DNA of 64,000 nucleotides from Clusia tigrina. Its lineage: Eukaryota > Arthropoda > Insecta > Diptera > Clusiidae. Positions 1-12,600 of the stretch are shown piece by piece. Position numbers and translations under genes: made by a program. The notes below the pieces were generated by a model, which saw nothing but the letters and a program-made list of their open reading frames with translations, did not search any database and had not been told where the DNA came from. Where the stretch lies: the NCBI GenBank assembly GCA_920105625.2, contig OV050031.1, forward strand, positions 98,709,676-98,773,675. Reading direction: 5' to 3'. Numbering within the stretch: position 1 is the stretch's first letter; every line of letters starts with the position of its first letter.

Positions 1-196
1 CTTTGATAGGTGTAGGACGTACCGTATAGAAGTTAGGGCCATTTGAAGTTTTATCAGTGTTTTATTTGGGATTCAGGGGTAGCATAGCTTTGAGCGATAG
101 CTTAAATTGACAAGCGGCTCGAGTACTTTATTGTTACAAAATTTCAAGGTTTTATGACGCTCCAGTAAAAAGTTACAAGCATTTGTATGTTGCAAA
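1..196 (+). repeat. Representative satellite monomer with landmarks
   Basis: Phase is set arbitrarily at CTTTGATAGG. Landmarks in the common form: CpG-bearing GGACGTACCGT at 15-25; ATTTGAAGTTTTATCAG at 41-57; two direct ATAGCTT copies at 84-90 and 97-103; an XhoI site CTCGAG at about 118-123; a minus-strand AATAAA inside ACTTTATTG at 125-133; direct GTTACAA copies at 133-139 and 172-178; and ATTTCAAGGTTTTATGAC at 141-158. The commonest variable positions are transitions: GACTCAAGG, GACTTAAGG or GATTCAAGG near 70-78; GAGCG, GAACG or GAGCA near 92-96; GAGTAC or GAGTGC near 121-126; CCAGTA, CCAGTG or CCAATA near 162-167; ATTTGTATG or ATTTATATG near 181-189. No coding capacity is evident. Confidence 0.95.
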
Positions 197-3059
197 CTTT
201 GATAGGTGTAGGACGTACCGTATAGAAGTTAGAGCCATTTGAAGTTTTATCAGTGTTTGATTTGGGACATAAGGGTAGCATAGCTTTGAACGATAGCTTA
301 AATTGACAAGAGACTCGAGTACTTTATTGTTACAAAACTTCAAGGTTTTATTACGCTCCAGTAAAAAGTTACCAGCATTTGTATGTTGCAAACTTTGATA
401 GGTGTAGGACGTACCGTATAGAAGTTAGGGCCATTTGAAGTTTTATCAGTGTTTTATTTGGGATTCAGGGGTAGCATAGCTTTGAGCGATAGCTTAAATT
501 GACAAGCGGCTCGAGTACTTTATTGTTACAAAATTTCAAGGTTTTATGACGCTCCAGTAAAAAGTTACAAGCATTTGTATGTTGCAAACTTTGATAGGTG
601 TAGGACGTACCGTATAGAAGTTAGGGCCATTTGAAGTTTTATCAGTGTTTGATTCGGGACTTAAGGGTAGCATAGCTTTGGGCGATAGCTTAAATTGACA
701 AGAGGCTCGAGTACTTTATTGTTACAAAATTTCAAGGTTTTATGACGCTCCAGTAAAAAGTTACAAGCATTTGTATGTTGCAAACTTTGATAGGTGTAGG
801 ACATACTGTATAGAAGTTAGGGCCATTTGAAGTTTTATCAGTGTTTGATTTGGGACTCAAGGGTAGCATAGCTTTGAGCGATAGCTTAAATTGACAAGAG
901 GCTCGAGTGCTTTATTGTTACAAAATTTCAAGGTTTTATGACGCTCCAGTAAAAAGTTACAAGCATTTATATGTTGCAAACTTTGATAGGTGTAGGACGT
1001 ACCGTACAGAAGTTAGGGCCATTTGAAGTTTTATCAGTGTTTGATTTGGGACTCAAGGGTAGCATAGCTTCGAGCGATAGCTTAAGTTGACAAGAGGCTC
1101 GAGTACTTTATTGTTACAAAATTTCAAGGTTTTATGACGCTCCAGTAAAAAGTTACAAGCATTTGTATGTTGCAAACTTTGATAGGTGTAGCACGAACCG
1201 TATATAAGTTAGGGCCATTTGAAGTTTTATCAGTGTTTGATTCGGGACTTAAGGGTAGCATAGCTTTGGGCGATAGCTTAAATTGACAAGAGGCTCGAGT
1301 ACTTTATTGTTACACAATTTCAGGGTTTTATGACGCTCCAGTAAAAAGTTCCAAGCATTTGTATGTTGCAAACTTTGATAGGTGTAGGACATACTGTATA
1401 GAAGTAAGGGCCATTTGAAGTTTTATCAGTGTTTGATTTGGAACTCAAGGGTAGCATAGCTTTGAGCGATAGCTTAAATTGACAAGAGGCTCGAGTGCTT
1501 TATTGTTACAAAATTTCAAGGTTTTATGACGCTCCAGTAAAAAGTTACAAGCATTTATATGTTGCAAACTTTGATAGGTGTAGGACGTACCGTACAGAAG
1601 TTAGGGCCATTTGAAGTTTTATCAGTGTTTGATTTGGGACTCAAGGGTAGCATAGCTTTGAGCGATAGCTTAAATTGACAAGAGGCTCGAGTACTTTATA
1701 TTTACAAAATTTCAAGGTTTTATGACGCTCCAGTAAAAAGTTACAAGCATTTGTATGTTGCAAACTTTGATAGGTGTAGCACGAACCGTACAGAAGTTAG
1801 GGCCATTTGAAGTTTTATCAGTGATTGATTTGGGACTTAAGGGTAGCATAGCTTTGAGCGATAGCTTAAATTGACAAGCGGCTCGAGTACTTTATTGTTA
1901 CAAAATTTCAAGGTTTTATGACGCTCCAGTGAAAAGTTACAAGCATTTGTATGTTGCAAACTTTGATAGGTGTAGGACGTACCGTATAGAAGTTATGGCC
2001 ATTTGAAGTTTTATCAGTGATTGATTTGGGATTCAAGGGTAGCATAGCTTTGAGCGATAGCTTAAATTGACAAGAGGCTCAAGTACTTTATTGTTACAAA
2101 ATTTCAAGGTTTTATGACGCTCCAGTAAAAAGTTACAAGCATTTGTATGTTGCAAACTTTGATAGGTGTAGGACGTACCGTATAGAAGTTAGGGCCATTT
2201 GAAGTTTTATCAGTGTTTTATTTGGGATTCAAGGGTAGCATAGCTTTGAGCAATAGCTTAAATTGACAAGAGGCTCGAGAACTTTATTGTTACAAAATTT
2301 CAAGGTTTTATGACGCTCCAATAAAAAGTTACAAGCATTTGTATGTTGCAAACTTTGATAGGTGAAGGACGTACCGTATAGAAGTTAGGGCCATTTGAAG
2401 TTTTATCAGTGTTTGATTTGGGACTCAAGGGTAGCATAGCTTTGAGAAATTGCTTAAATTGACAAGAGGCTCGAGTACTTTATTGTTACAAAATTTCAAG
2501 GTTTTATGACGCTCCAGTAAAAAGTTACAAGCATTTGTATGTTGCAAACTTTGATAGGTGTAGCACGAACCGTATATAAGTTAGGGCCATTTGAAGTTTT
2601 ATCAGTGTTTGATTTGGAACTCAAGGGTAGCATAGCTTTGAGCGATAGCTTAAATTGACAAGAGGCTCGAGTGCTTTATTGTTACAAAATTTCAAGGTTT
2701 TATGACGCTCCAGTAAAAAGTTACAAGCATTTATATGTTGCAAACTTTGATAGGTGTAGGACGTACCGTACAGAAGTTAGGGCCATTTGAAGTTTTATCA
2801 GTGTTTGATTTGGGACTCAAGGGTAGCATAGCTTTGAGCGATAGCTTAAATTGACAAGAGGCTCGAGTACTTTATTGTTACAAAATTTCAAGGTTTTATG
2901 ACGCTCCAGTAAAAAGTTACAAGCATTTGTATGTTGCAAACTTTGATAGGTGTAGCACGAACCGTATAGAAGTTAGGGCCATTTGAAGTTTTATCAGTGA
3001 TTGATTTCGGACTTAAGGGTAGCATAGCTTTGAGCGATAGCTTAAATTGACAAGCGGCT

Positions 3060-4654
3060 CGAGTACTTTATTGTTACAAAATTTCAAGGTTTTATGACGC
3101 TCCAGTGAAAAGTTACCAGCATTTGTATGTTGCAAACTTTGATAGGTGTAGGACGTACCGTATAGAAGTTAGGGCCATTTGAAGTTTTATCAGTGATTGA
3201 TTTGAGATTCAAGGGTAGCATAGCTTTGAGCGATAGCTTAAATAGACAAGAGGCTCGAGTACTTTATTGTTACAAAATTTCAAGGTTTTATGACGCTCCA
3301 GTAAAAATTTACAAGCATTTGTATGTTGCAAACTTTGATAGGTGTAGGACGTACCGTATAGAAGTTAGGGCCATTTGAAGTTTTATCAGTGTTTTATTTG
3401 GGATTCAGGGGTAGCATAGCTTTGAGCGATAGCTTAAATTGACAAGCGGCTCGAGTACTTTATTGTTACAAAATTTCAAGGTTTTATGACGCTCCAGTAA
3501 AAAGTTACAAGCATTTGTATGTTGCAAACTTTGATAGGTGTAGGACGTACCGTATAGAAGTTAGGGCCATTTGAAGTTTTATCAGTGTTTGATTTGGGAC
3601 ATAAGGGTAGCATAGCTTTGAACGATAGCTTAAATTGACAAGAGACTCGAGTACTTTATTGTTACAAAACTTCAAGGTTTTATTACGCTCCAGTAAAAAG
3701 TTACAAGCATTTGTATGTTGCAAACTTTGATAGGTGTAGGACGTACCGTATAGAAGTTAGGGCCATTTGAAGTTTTATCAGTGTTTTATTTGGGATTCAG
3801 GGGTAGCATAGCTTTGAGCGATAGCTTAAATTGACAAGCGGCTCGAGTACTTTATTGTTACAAAATTTCAAGGTTTTATGACGCTCCAGTGAAAAGTTAC
3901 AAGCATTTGTATGTTGCAAACTTTGATAGGTGTAGGACGTACCGTATAGAAGTTAGGGCCATTTGAAGTTTTATCAGTGATTGATTTGGGATTCAAGGGT
4001 AGCATAGCTTTGAGCGATAGCTTAAATTGACAAGAGGCTCGAGTACTTTATTGTTACAAAATTTCAAGGTTTTATGACGCTCCAGTAAAAATTTACAAGC
4101 ATTTGTATGTTGCAAACTTTGATAGGTGTAGGACGTACCGTATAGAAGTTAGGGCCATTTGAAGTTTTATCAGTGTTTTATTTGGGATTCAGGGGTAGCA
4201 TAGCTTTGAGCGATAGCTTAAATTGACAAGCGGCTCGAGTACTTTATTGTTACAAAATTTCAAGGTTTTATGACGCTCCAGTAAAAAGTTACAAGCATTT
4301 GTATGTTGCAAACTTTGATAGGTGTAGGACGTACCGTATAGAAGTTAGGGCCATTTGAAGTTTTATCAGTGTTTGATTTGGGACATAAGGGTAGCATAGC
4401 TTTGAACGATAGCTTAAATTGACAAGAGACTCGAGTACTTTATTGTTACAAAACTTCAAGGTTTTATTACGCTCCAGTAAAAAGTTACAAGCATTTGTAT
4501 GTTGCAAACTTTGATAGGTGTAGGACGTACCGTATAGAAGTTAGGGCCATTTGAAGTTTTATCAGTGTTTTATTTGGGATTCAGGGGTAGCATAGCTTTG
4601 AGCGATAGCTTAAATTGACAAGCGGCTCGAGTACTTTATTGTTACAAAATTTCA
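3060..4654 (+). repeat. 4-mer HOR (784 bp), two tandem copies
   Basis: Bases 3060-3870 match 3844-4654 at a 784-bp offset (four monomers), including the shared GTAAAAATTTAC and GGACATAAGG variants. The match stops where GCTCCAGTG in the first copy faces GCTCCTGTA near 4665. The left portion also matches 1-557 at a 3332-bp offset. Confidence 0.75.
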
Positions 4655-7260
4655 AGGTTTTATGACGCTCCTGTAAAAAGTTACAAGCATTTGTATGTTG
4701 CAAACTTTGATAGGTGTAGGATGTACCGTATAGAAGTTAGGGCCATTTGAAGTTTTATCAGTGTTTGATTCGGGACTTAAGGGTAGCATAGCTTTGGGCG
4801 ATAGCTTAAATTGACAAGAGGCTCGAGTACTTTATTGTTACAAAATTTCAGGGTTTTATGACGCTCCAGTAAAAAGTTACAAGCATTTGTATGTTGCAAA
4901 CTTTGATAGGTGTAGGACATACTGTATAGAAGTTAGGGCCATTTGAAGTTTTATCAGTGTTTGATTTGGGACTCAAGGGTAGCATAGCTTTGAGCGATAG
5001 CTTAAATTGACAAGAGGTTCGAGTGCTTTATTGTTACAAAATTTCAAGGTTTTATGACGCTCCAGTAAAAAGTTACAAGCATTTATATGTTGCAAACTTT
5101 GATAGGTGTAGGACGTACCGTACAGAAGTTAGGGCCATTTGAAGTTTTATCAGTGTTTGATTTGGGACTCAAGGGTAGCATAGCTTCGAGCGATAGCTTA
5201 AATTGACAAGAGGCTCGAGTACTTTATTGTTACAAAATTTCAAGGTTTTATGACGCTCCAGTAAAAAGTTACAAGCATTTGTATGTTGCAAACTTTGATA
5301 GGTGTAGGACGTACCGTATAGAAGTTAGGGCCATTTGAAGTTTTATCAGTGTTTTATTTGGGATTCAAGGGTAGCATAGCTTTGAGCAATAGCTTAAATT
5401 GACAAGAGGCTCGAGAACTTTATTGTTACAAAATTTCAAGGTTTTATGACGCTCCAATAAAAAGTTACAAGCATTTGTATGTTGCAAACTTTGATAGGTG
5501 AAGGACGTACCGTATATAAGTTAGGGCCATTTGAAGTTTTATCAGTGTTTGATTTGGGACTCAAGGGTAGCATAGCTTTGAGAAATTGCTTAAATTGACA
5601 AGAGGCTCGAGTACTTTATTGTTACAAAATTTCAAGGTTTTATGACGCTCCAGTAAAAAGTTACAAGCATTTGTATGTTGCAAACTTTGATAGGTGTAGC
5701 ACGAACCGTATATAAGTTAGGGCCATTTGAAGTTTTATCAGTGTTTTATTTGGGATTCAGGGGTAGCATAGCTTTGAGCGATAGCTTAAATTGACAAGCG
5801 GCTCGAGTACTTTATTGTTACAAAATTTCAAGGTTTTATGACGCTCCAGTGAAAAGTTACAAGCATTTGTATGTTGCAAACTTTGATAGGTGTAGGACGT
5901 ACCGTATAGAAGTTAGGGCCATTTGAAGTTTTATCAGTGATTGATTTGGGATTCAAGGGTAGCATAGCTTTGAGCGATAGCTTAAATTGACAAGAGTCTC
6001 GAGTACTTTATTGTTACAAAATTTGAAGGTTTTATGACGCTCCAGTAAAAATTTACAAGCATTTGTATGTTGCAAACTTTGATAGGTGTAGGACGTACCG
6101 TATAGAAGTTAGGGCCATTTGAAGTTTTATCAGTGTTTTATTTGGGATTCAGGGGTAGCATAGCTTTGAGCGATAGCTTAAATTGACAAGCGGCTCGAGT
6201 ACTTTATTGTTACAAAATTTCAAGGTTTTATGACGCTCCAGTAAAATGTTACAAGCATTTGTATGTTGCAAACTTTGATAGGTGTAGGACGTACCGTATA
6301 GAAGTTAGGGCCATTTGAAGTTTTATCAGTGTTTGATTTGGGACATAAGGGTAGCATAGCTTTGAACGATAGCTTAAATTGACAAGAGACTCGAGTACTT
6401 TATTGTTACAAAACTTCAAGGTTTTATTACGCTCCAGTAAAAAGTTACAAGCATTTGTATGTTGCAAACTTTGATAGGTGTAGGACGTACCGTATAGAAG
6501 TTAAGGCCATTTGAAGTTTTATCAGTGTTTTATTTGGGATTCAGGGGTAGCATAGCTTTGAGCGATAGCTTAAATTGACAAGCGGCTCGAGTACTTTATT
6601 GTTACAAAATTTCAAGGTTTTATGACGCTCCAGTAAAAAGTTACAAGCATTTGTATGTTGCAAACTGTGATAGGTGTAGGATGTACCGTATAGAAGTTAG
6701 GGCCATTTGAAGTTTTATCAGTGTTTGATTCGGGACTTAAGGGTAGCATAGCTTTGGGCGATAGCTTAAATTGACAAGAGGCTCGAGTACTTTATTGTTA
6801 CAAAATTTCAGGGTTTTATGACGCTCCAGTAAAAAGTTACAAGCATTTGTATGTTGCAAACTTTGATAGGTGTAGGACATACTCTATAGAAGTTAGGGCC
6901 ATTTGAAGTTTTATCAGTGTTTGATTTGGGACTCAAGGGTAGCATAGCTTTGAGCGATAGCTTAAATTGACAAGAGGCTCGAGTGCTTTATTGTTACAAA
7001 ATTTCAAGGTTTTATGACGCTCCAGTAAAAAGTTACAAGCATTTATATGTTGCAAACTTTGATAGGTGTAGGACGTACCGTACAGAAGTTAGGGCCATTT
7101 GAAATTTTATCAGTGTTTGATTTGGGACTCAAGGGTAGCATAGCTTCGAGCGATAGCTTAAATTGACAAGAGGCTCGAGTACTTTATTGTTACAAAATTT
7201 CAAGGTTTTATGACGCTCCAGTAAAAAGTTACAAGCATTTGTATGTTGCAAACTTTGATA
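3755..7260 (+). repeat. 10-mer HOR (1960 bp) in the left mosaic
   Basis: Bases 3755-5300 match 5715-7260 at exactly 1960 bp, sharing GGATGTACCG, the double-CpG-loss AGGACATACT (AGGACATACTG in the first copy) and GCTTCGAGCG. Similarity ends near 5300, where GTAGGACGTACC faces GTAGCACGAACC. The copies carry private single-base differences, for example CAAACTGTGATAGG near 6661 and ACATACTCTATAG near 6880. Confidence 0.75.
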
Positions 7261-8483
7261 GGTGTAGCACGAACCGTACAGAAGTTAGGGCCATTTGAAG
7301 TTTTATCAGTGATTGATTTGGGACTTAAAGGTAGCATAGCTTTGAGCGATAGCTTAAATTGACAAGCGGCTCGAGTACTTTATTGTTACAAAATTTCAAG
7401 GTTTTATGACGCTCCAGTGAAAAGTTACAAGCATTTGTATGTTGCAAACTTTGATAGGTGTAGGACGTACCGTATAGAAGTTATGGCCATTTGAAGTTTT
7501 ATCAGTGATTGATTTGGGATTCAAGGGTAGCATAGCTTTGAGCGATAGCTTAAATTGACAAGAGGCTCGAGTACTTTATTGTTACAAAATTTCAAGGTTT
7601 TATGACGCTCCAGTAAAAAGTTACAAGCATTTGTATGTTGCAAACTTTGATAGGTGTAGGACGTACCGTATAGAAGTTAGGGCCATTTGAAGTTTTATCA
7701 GTGTTTTATTTGGGATTCAAGGGTAGCATAGCTTTGAGCAATAGCTTAAATTGACAAGAGGCTCGAGAACTTTATTGTTACAAAATTTCAAGGTTTTATG
7801 ACGCTCCAATAAAAAGTTACAAGCATTTGTATGTTGCAAACTTTGATAGGTGAAGGACGTACCGTATAGAAGTTAGGGCCATTTGAAGTTTTATCAGTGT
7901 TTGATTTGGGACTCAAGGGTAGCATAGCTTTGAGAAATTGCTTAAATTGACATGAGGCTCGAGTACTTTATTGTTACAAAATTTCAAGGTTTTATGACGC
8001 TCCAGTAAAAAGTTACAAGCATTTGTATGTTGCAAACTTTGATAGGTGTAGCACGAACCGTATATAAGTTAGGGCCATTTGAAGTTTTATCAGTGTTTGA
8101 TTTGGAACTCAAGGGTAGCATAGCTTTGAGCGATAGCTTAAATTGACAAGAGGCTCGAGTGCTTTATTGTTACAAAATTTCAAGGTTTTATGACGCTCCA
8201 GTAAAAGTTACAAGCATTTATATGTTGCAAACTTTGATAGGTGTAGGACGTACCGTACAGAAGTTAGGGCCATTTGAAGTTTTATCAGTGTTTGATTTGG
8301 GACTCAAGGGTAGCATAGCTTTGAGCGATAGCTTAAATTGACAAGAGGCTCGAGTACTTTATTGTTACAAAATTTCAAGGTTTTATGACGCTCCAGTAAA
8401 AAGTTACAAGCATTTGTATGTTGCAAACTTTGATAGGTGTAGCACGAACCGTATAGAAGTTAGGGCCATTTGAAGTTTTATCA
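6690..8483 (+). repeat. Distant copy of 1200-2995 (28 monomers away)
   Basis: This stretch of about nine monomers matches 1200-2995 at 5488 bp, 28 x 196. Both carry the same order of variants: GATTCGGGAC, then AGGACAT, then GTAGCACGAACC with GTACAG, then TTTGAGAAATTG, then GTAGCACGAACC with GTATATAAG. A 1-bp deletion in the A-run (CAGTAAAAGTT near 8203) is private to this copy. Confidence 0.7.
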
Positions 8484-9639
8484 GTGATTGATTTGGGATT
8501 CAAGGGTAGCATAGCTTTGAGCGATAGCTTAAATTGACAAGAGGCTCGAGTACTTTATTGTTACAAAATTTCAAGGTTTTATGACGCTCCAGTAAAAATT
8601 TACAAGCATTTGTATGTTGCAAACTTTGATAGGTGTAGGACGTACCGTATAGAAGTTAGGGCCATTTGAAGTTTTATCAGTGTTTTATTTGGGATTCAAG
8701 GGTAGCATAGCTTTGAGCAATAGCTTAAATTGACAAGAGGCTCGAGAACTTTATTGTTACAAAATTTCAAGGTTTTATGACGCTCCAATAAAAAGTTACA
8801 AGCATTTGTATGTTGCAAAATTTGATAGGTGACGGACGTACCGTATAGAAGTTAGGGCCATTTGAAGTTTTATGAGTGTTTGATTTGGGACTCAAGGGTA
8901 GCATAGCTTTGAGCAATAGCTTAAATTGACAAGAGGCTCGAGTACTTTATTGTTACAAAATTTCAAGGTTTTATGACGCTCCAGTGAAAAGTTACAAGCA
9001 TTTGTAAGTTGCAAACTTTGATAGGTGTAGGACGTACCGTATAGAAGTTAGGGCCATTTGAAGTTTTATCAGTGTTTGATTTGGGAATTAAGGGTAGCAT
9101 AGCTTTGAACGATAGCTTAAATTGACAAGAGACTCGAGTACTTTATTGATACAAAATTTCAAGGTTTTATGACGCTCCAGTGAAAAGTTACAAGCATTTA
9201 TATGTTGCAAACTTTGATAGGTGTAGGACGTAGCGTATAGAAGTTAGGGCCATTTGAAGTTTTATCAGTGTTTGATTCGGGACTTAAGGGTAGAATAGCT
9301 TTGGGCGATAGCTGAAATTGACAAGAGGCTCGAGTACTTTATTGTTACAAAATTTCAGGGTTTTATGACGCTCCAGTAAAAAGTTACAAGCATTTGTATG
9401 CTGCAAACTTTGATAGGTGTAGGACATACTGTATAGAAGTTAGGGCCATTTAAAGTTTTATCAGTGTTTGATTTGGGACTCAAGGGTAGCATAGCTTTGA
9501 GCGATAGCTTAAATTGACAAGAGGCTCGAGTGGTTTATTGTTACAAAATTTCAAGGTTTTATGACGCTCCAGTAAAAAGTTACAAGCATTTATATGTTGC
9601 AAACTTTGATAGGTGTAGGACGTACCGTACAGAAGTTAG

Positions 9640-12600
9640 GGCCATTTGAAGTTTTATCAGTGTTTGATTTGGGACTCAAGGGTAGCATAGCTTTGAGCGA
9701 TAGCTTAAATTGACAAGGGGCTCGAGTACTTTATTGTTACAAAATTTCAAGGTTTTATGACGCTCCAGTAAAAAGTTACAAGCATTTGTATGTTGCAAAC
9801 TTTGATAGGTGTAGCACGAACCGTATATAAGTTAGGGCCATTTGAAGTTTTATCAGTGATTGATTTGGGACTTAAGGGTAGCATAGCATTGAGCGATAGC
9901 TTAAATTCACAAGCGGCTCGAGTACTTTATTGTTACAAAATTTCAAGGTTTTATGACGCTCCAGTGAAAAGTTACAAGCATTTGTATGTTGCAAACTTTG
10001 CTAGGTGTAGGACGTACCGTATAGAAGTTAGGGCCATTTGAAGTTTTATCAGGGATTGATTTAGGATTCAAGGGTAGCATAGCTTTGAGCGATAGCTTAA
10101 ATTGACAAGAGGCTCGAGTACTTTATTGTTACAAAAATTTCAAGGTTTTATGACGCTCCAGTAAAAAGTTACAAGCATTTGTATGTTGCAAACTTTGATA
10201 GGTGTAGGACGTACCGTATAGAAGTTAGGGGCATTTGAAGTTTTATCAGTGTTTTATTTGGGATTCAAAGGTAGCATAGCTTTGAGCGATAGCTTAAATT
10301 GGCAACAGGCTCGAGTGCTTTATTGTTACAAAATTTCAAGGTTTTATGACGCTCCAATAAAAAGTTACAAGCATTTATATGTTGCAAACTTTGATAGGTG
10401 TAGGACGTACCGTATACAAGTTAGGGCCATTTGAAGTTTTATCAGTGTTTGATTTGGCATTCAAGGGTAGCATAGCTTTGAACAATAGCTTAAATTGACA
10501 AGAGGCTCGAGTACTTTATTGTTACAAAATTTCAAGGTTTTATGACGCTCCAATAAAAAGTTACAAGCATTTGTATGTTGCAAACTTTGATAGGTGTAGG
10601 ACGTACCGTATAGAAGTTAGGGCCATTTGAAGTTTTATCAGTGTTTGATTTGGGACTCAAGGGTAGCATAGCTTTGAGCAATAGCTTAAATTGACAAGGG
10701 GCTCGAGTACTTTATTGTTACAAAATTTCAAGGTTTTATGACGCTCCAGTGAAAAGTTACAAGCATTTGTATGTTGCAAACTTTGATAGGTGTAGGACGT
10801 ACCGTATAAAAGTTAGGGCCATTTGAAGTTTTAGCAGTGTTTGATTTGGGACTTAAGGGTAGCATAGCTTTGAGCGATAGCTTAAATTGGCAAGAGGCAC
10901 GAGTGCTTTATTGTTACAAAATTTCAAGGTTTTATGACGCTCCAGTAAAAAGTTACAAGCATTTGTATGTTGCAAACTTTGATAGGTGCAGGACGTACCG
11001 TATAGAAGTTAGGGCCATTTGAAGTTTTATCAGTGTTTAATTCGGGACTCAAGGGTAGCATAGCTTTGAGCAATAGCTTAAATTGACAAGAGGCTCGAGT
11101 ACTTTATTGTTACAAAATTTCAAGGTTTTATGACGCTCCAGTAAAAAGTTACAAGCATTTATATGTTGCAAACTTTGATAGGTGTAGGACGTACCGTATA
11201 GAAGTTAGCGCCATTTGAAGTTTTATCAGTGATTGATTTGGGACTCAAGGGTAGCATAGCTTTGAGCGATAGCTTAAATTGACAAGAGGCTCGAGTACTT
11301 TATTGTTACAAAATTTCAAGGTTTCATTACGCTCCAGTGAAAAGTTACAAGCATTTGTATGTTGCAAAGTTTGATAGGTGTAGGACGTACCGTATAGAAT
11401 TTAGGGCCATTTGAAGTTTTATCAGTGTTTGATTTGGGACTTAAGGGTAGCATAGCTTTGAGCGATAGCTAAAATTGACAAGAGGCTCGAGTACTTTATT
11501 GTTACAAAATTTCAAGGTTTTATGACGCTCCAGTGAAAAGTTACAAGCATTTGTATGTTGCAAACTTTGATAGGTGTAGGACGTACCGTATAAAAGTTAG
11601 GGCCATTTGAAGTTTTATCAGTGTTTGATTTGGGACTCAAGGGTAGCATAGCTTTGAGCGATAGCTTAAATTGACAAGGGGCTCGAGTACTTTATTGTTA
11701 CAAAATTTCAAGGTTTTATGACGCTCCAGTAAAAAGTTACAAGCATTTGTATGTTGCAAACTTTGATAGGTGTAGCACGAACCGTATATAAGTTAGGGCC
11801 ATTTGAAGTTTTATCAGTGATTGATTTGGGACTTAAGGGTAGCATAGCATTGAGCGATAGCTTAAATTCACAAGCGGCTCGATTACTTTATTGTTACAAA
11901 ATTTCAAGGTTTTATGACGCTCCAGTGAAAAGTTACAAGCATTTGTATGTTGCAAACTTTGCTAGGTGTAGGACGTACCGTATAGAAGTTAGGGCCATTT
12001 GAAGTTTTATCAGGGATTGATTTAGCATTCAAGGGTAGCATAGCTTTGAGCGATAGCTTAAATTGACAAGAGGCTCGAGTACTTTATTGTTACAAAAATT
12101 TCAAGGTTTTATGACGCTCCAGTAAAAAGTTACAAGCATTTGTATGTTGCAAACTTTGATAGGTGTAGGACGTACCGTATAGAAGTTAGGGGCATTTGAA
12201 GTTTTATCAGTGTTTTATTTGGGATTCAAAGGTAGCATAGCTTTGAGCGATAGCTTAAATTGGCAACAGGCTCGAGTGCTTTATTGTTACAAAATTTCAA
12301 GGTTTTATGACGCTCCAATAAAAAGTTACAAGCATTTATATGTTGCAAACTTTGATAGGTGTAGGACGTACCGTATACAAGTTAGGGCCATTTGAAGTTT
12401 TATCAGTGTTTGATTTGGCATTCAAGGGTAGCATAGCTTTGAACAATAGCTTAAATTGACAAGAGGCTCGAGTACTTTATTGTTACAAAATTTCAAGGTT
12501 TTATGACGCTCCAATAAAAAGTTACAAGCATTTGTATGTTGCAAACTTTGATAGGTTTAGGACGTACCGTATAGAAGTTAGGGCCATTTGAAGTTTTATC

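Larger units (their letters stand above)
1..9640 (+). repeat. Mosaic higher-order repeat region, left part
   Basis: Several overlapping long-range copies can be traced by private variants. The rare monomer with GGACATAAGG, GAACGATAG and TTTTATTACG recurs at offsets of 3332, 784 and 1960 bp (17, 4 and 10 monomers). The monomer with TTTGAGAAATTGC appears near 2444, 5580 and 7932 (16- and 12-monomer offsets). The variant GGGATTCAGGGG occurs only in the first 6.6 kb. There is no single clean HOR; the region looks like successive partial amplifications laid over one another. The stretch 8484-9640 links to the next block and carries singletons such as GTGACGGACG and TTTATGAGTG. No gene is seen. Confidence 0.8.

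Noticed and set aside
80..150. Degenerate tRNA gene or tRNA-derived SINE
   Set aside because: A B-box-like motif is present, but no acceptor, D-stem or T-stem pairing could be drawn around it.
1075..1095. CENP-B box
   Set aside because: Variants such as GCTTCGAGCGATAGC match only the left TTCG-N4-A part of the box and lack the CGGG half. GATTCGGGAC on either strand also fails the required spacing.
2300..2340. AATAAA motifs as polyadenylation signals (plus strand in CCAATAAAAAG variants, minus strand in most monomers)
   Set aside because: The motif is expected in AT-rich sequence repeated hundreds of times, and there is no gene upstream for it to serve.
9790..10041. 60- to 83-codon plus-strand open frames (also 11751-12002, 10249-10434, 10837-11022 and HOR copies)
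   Set aside because: Because 196 is not a multiple of three, every monomer changes frame. These frames appear only where chance substitutions remove a stop, and they recur because of HOR copying, not selection on protein.
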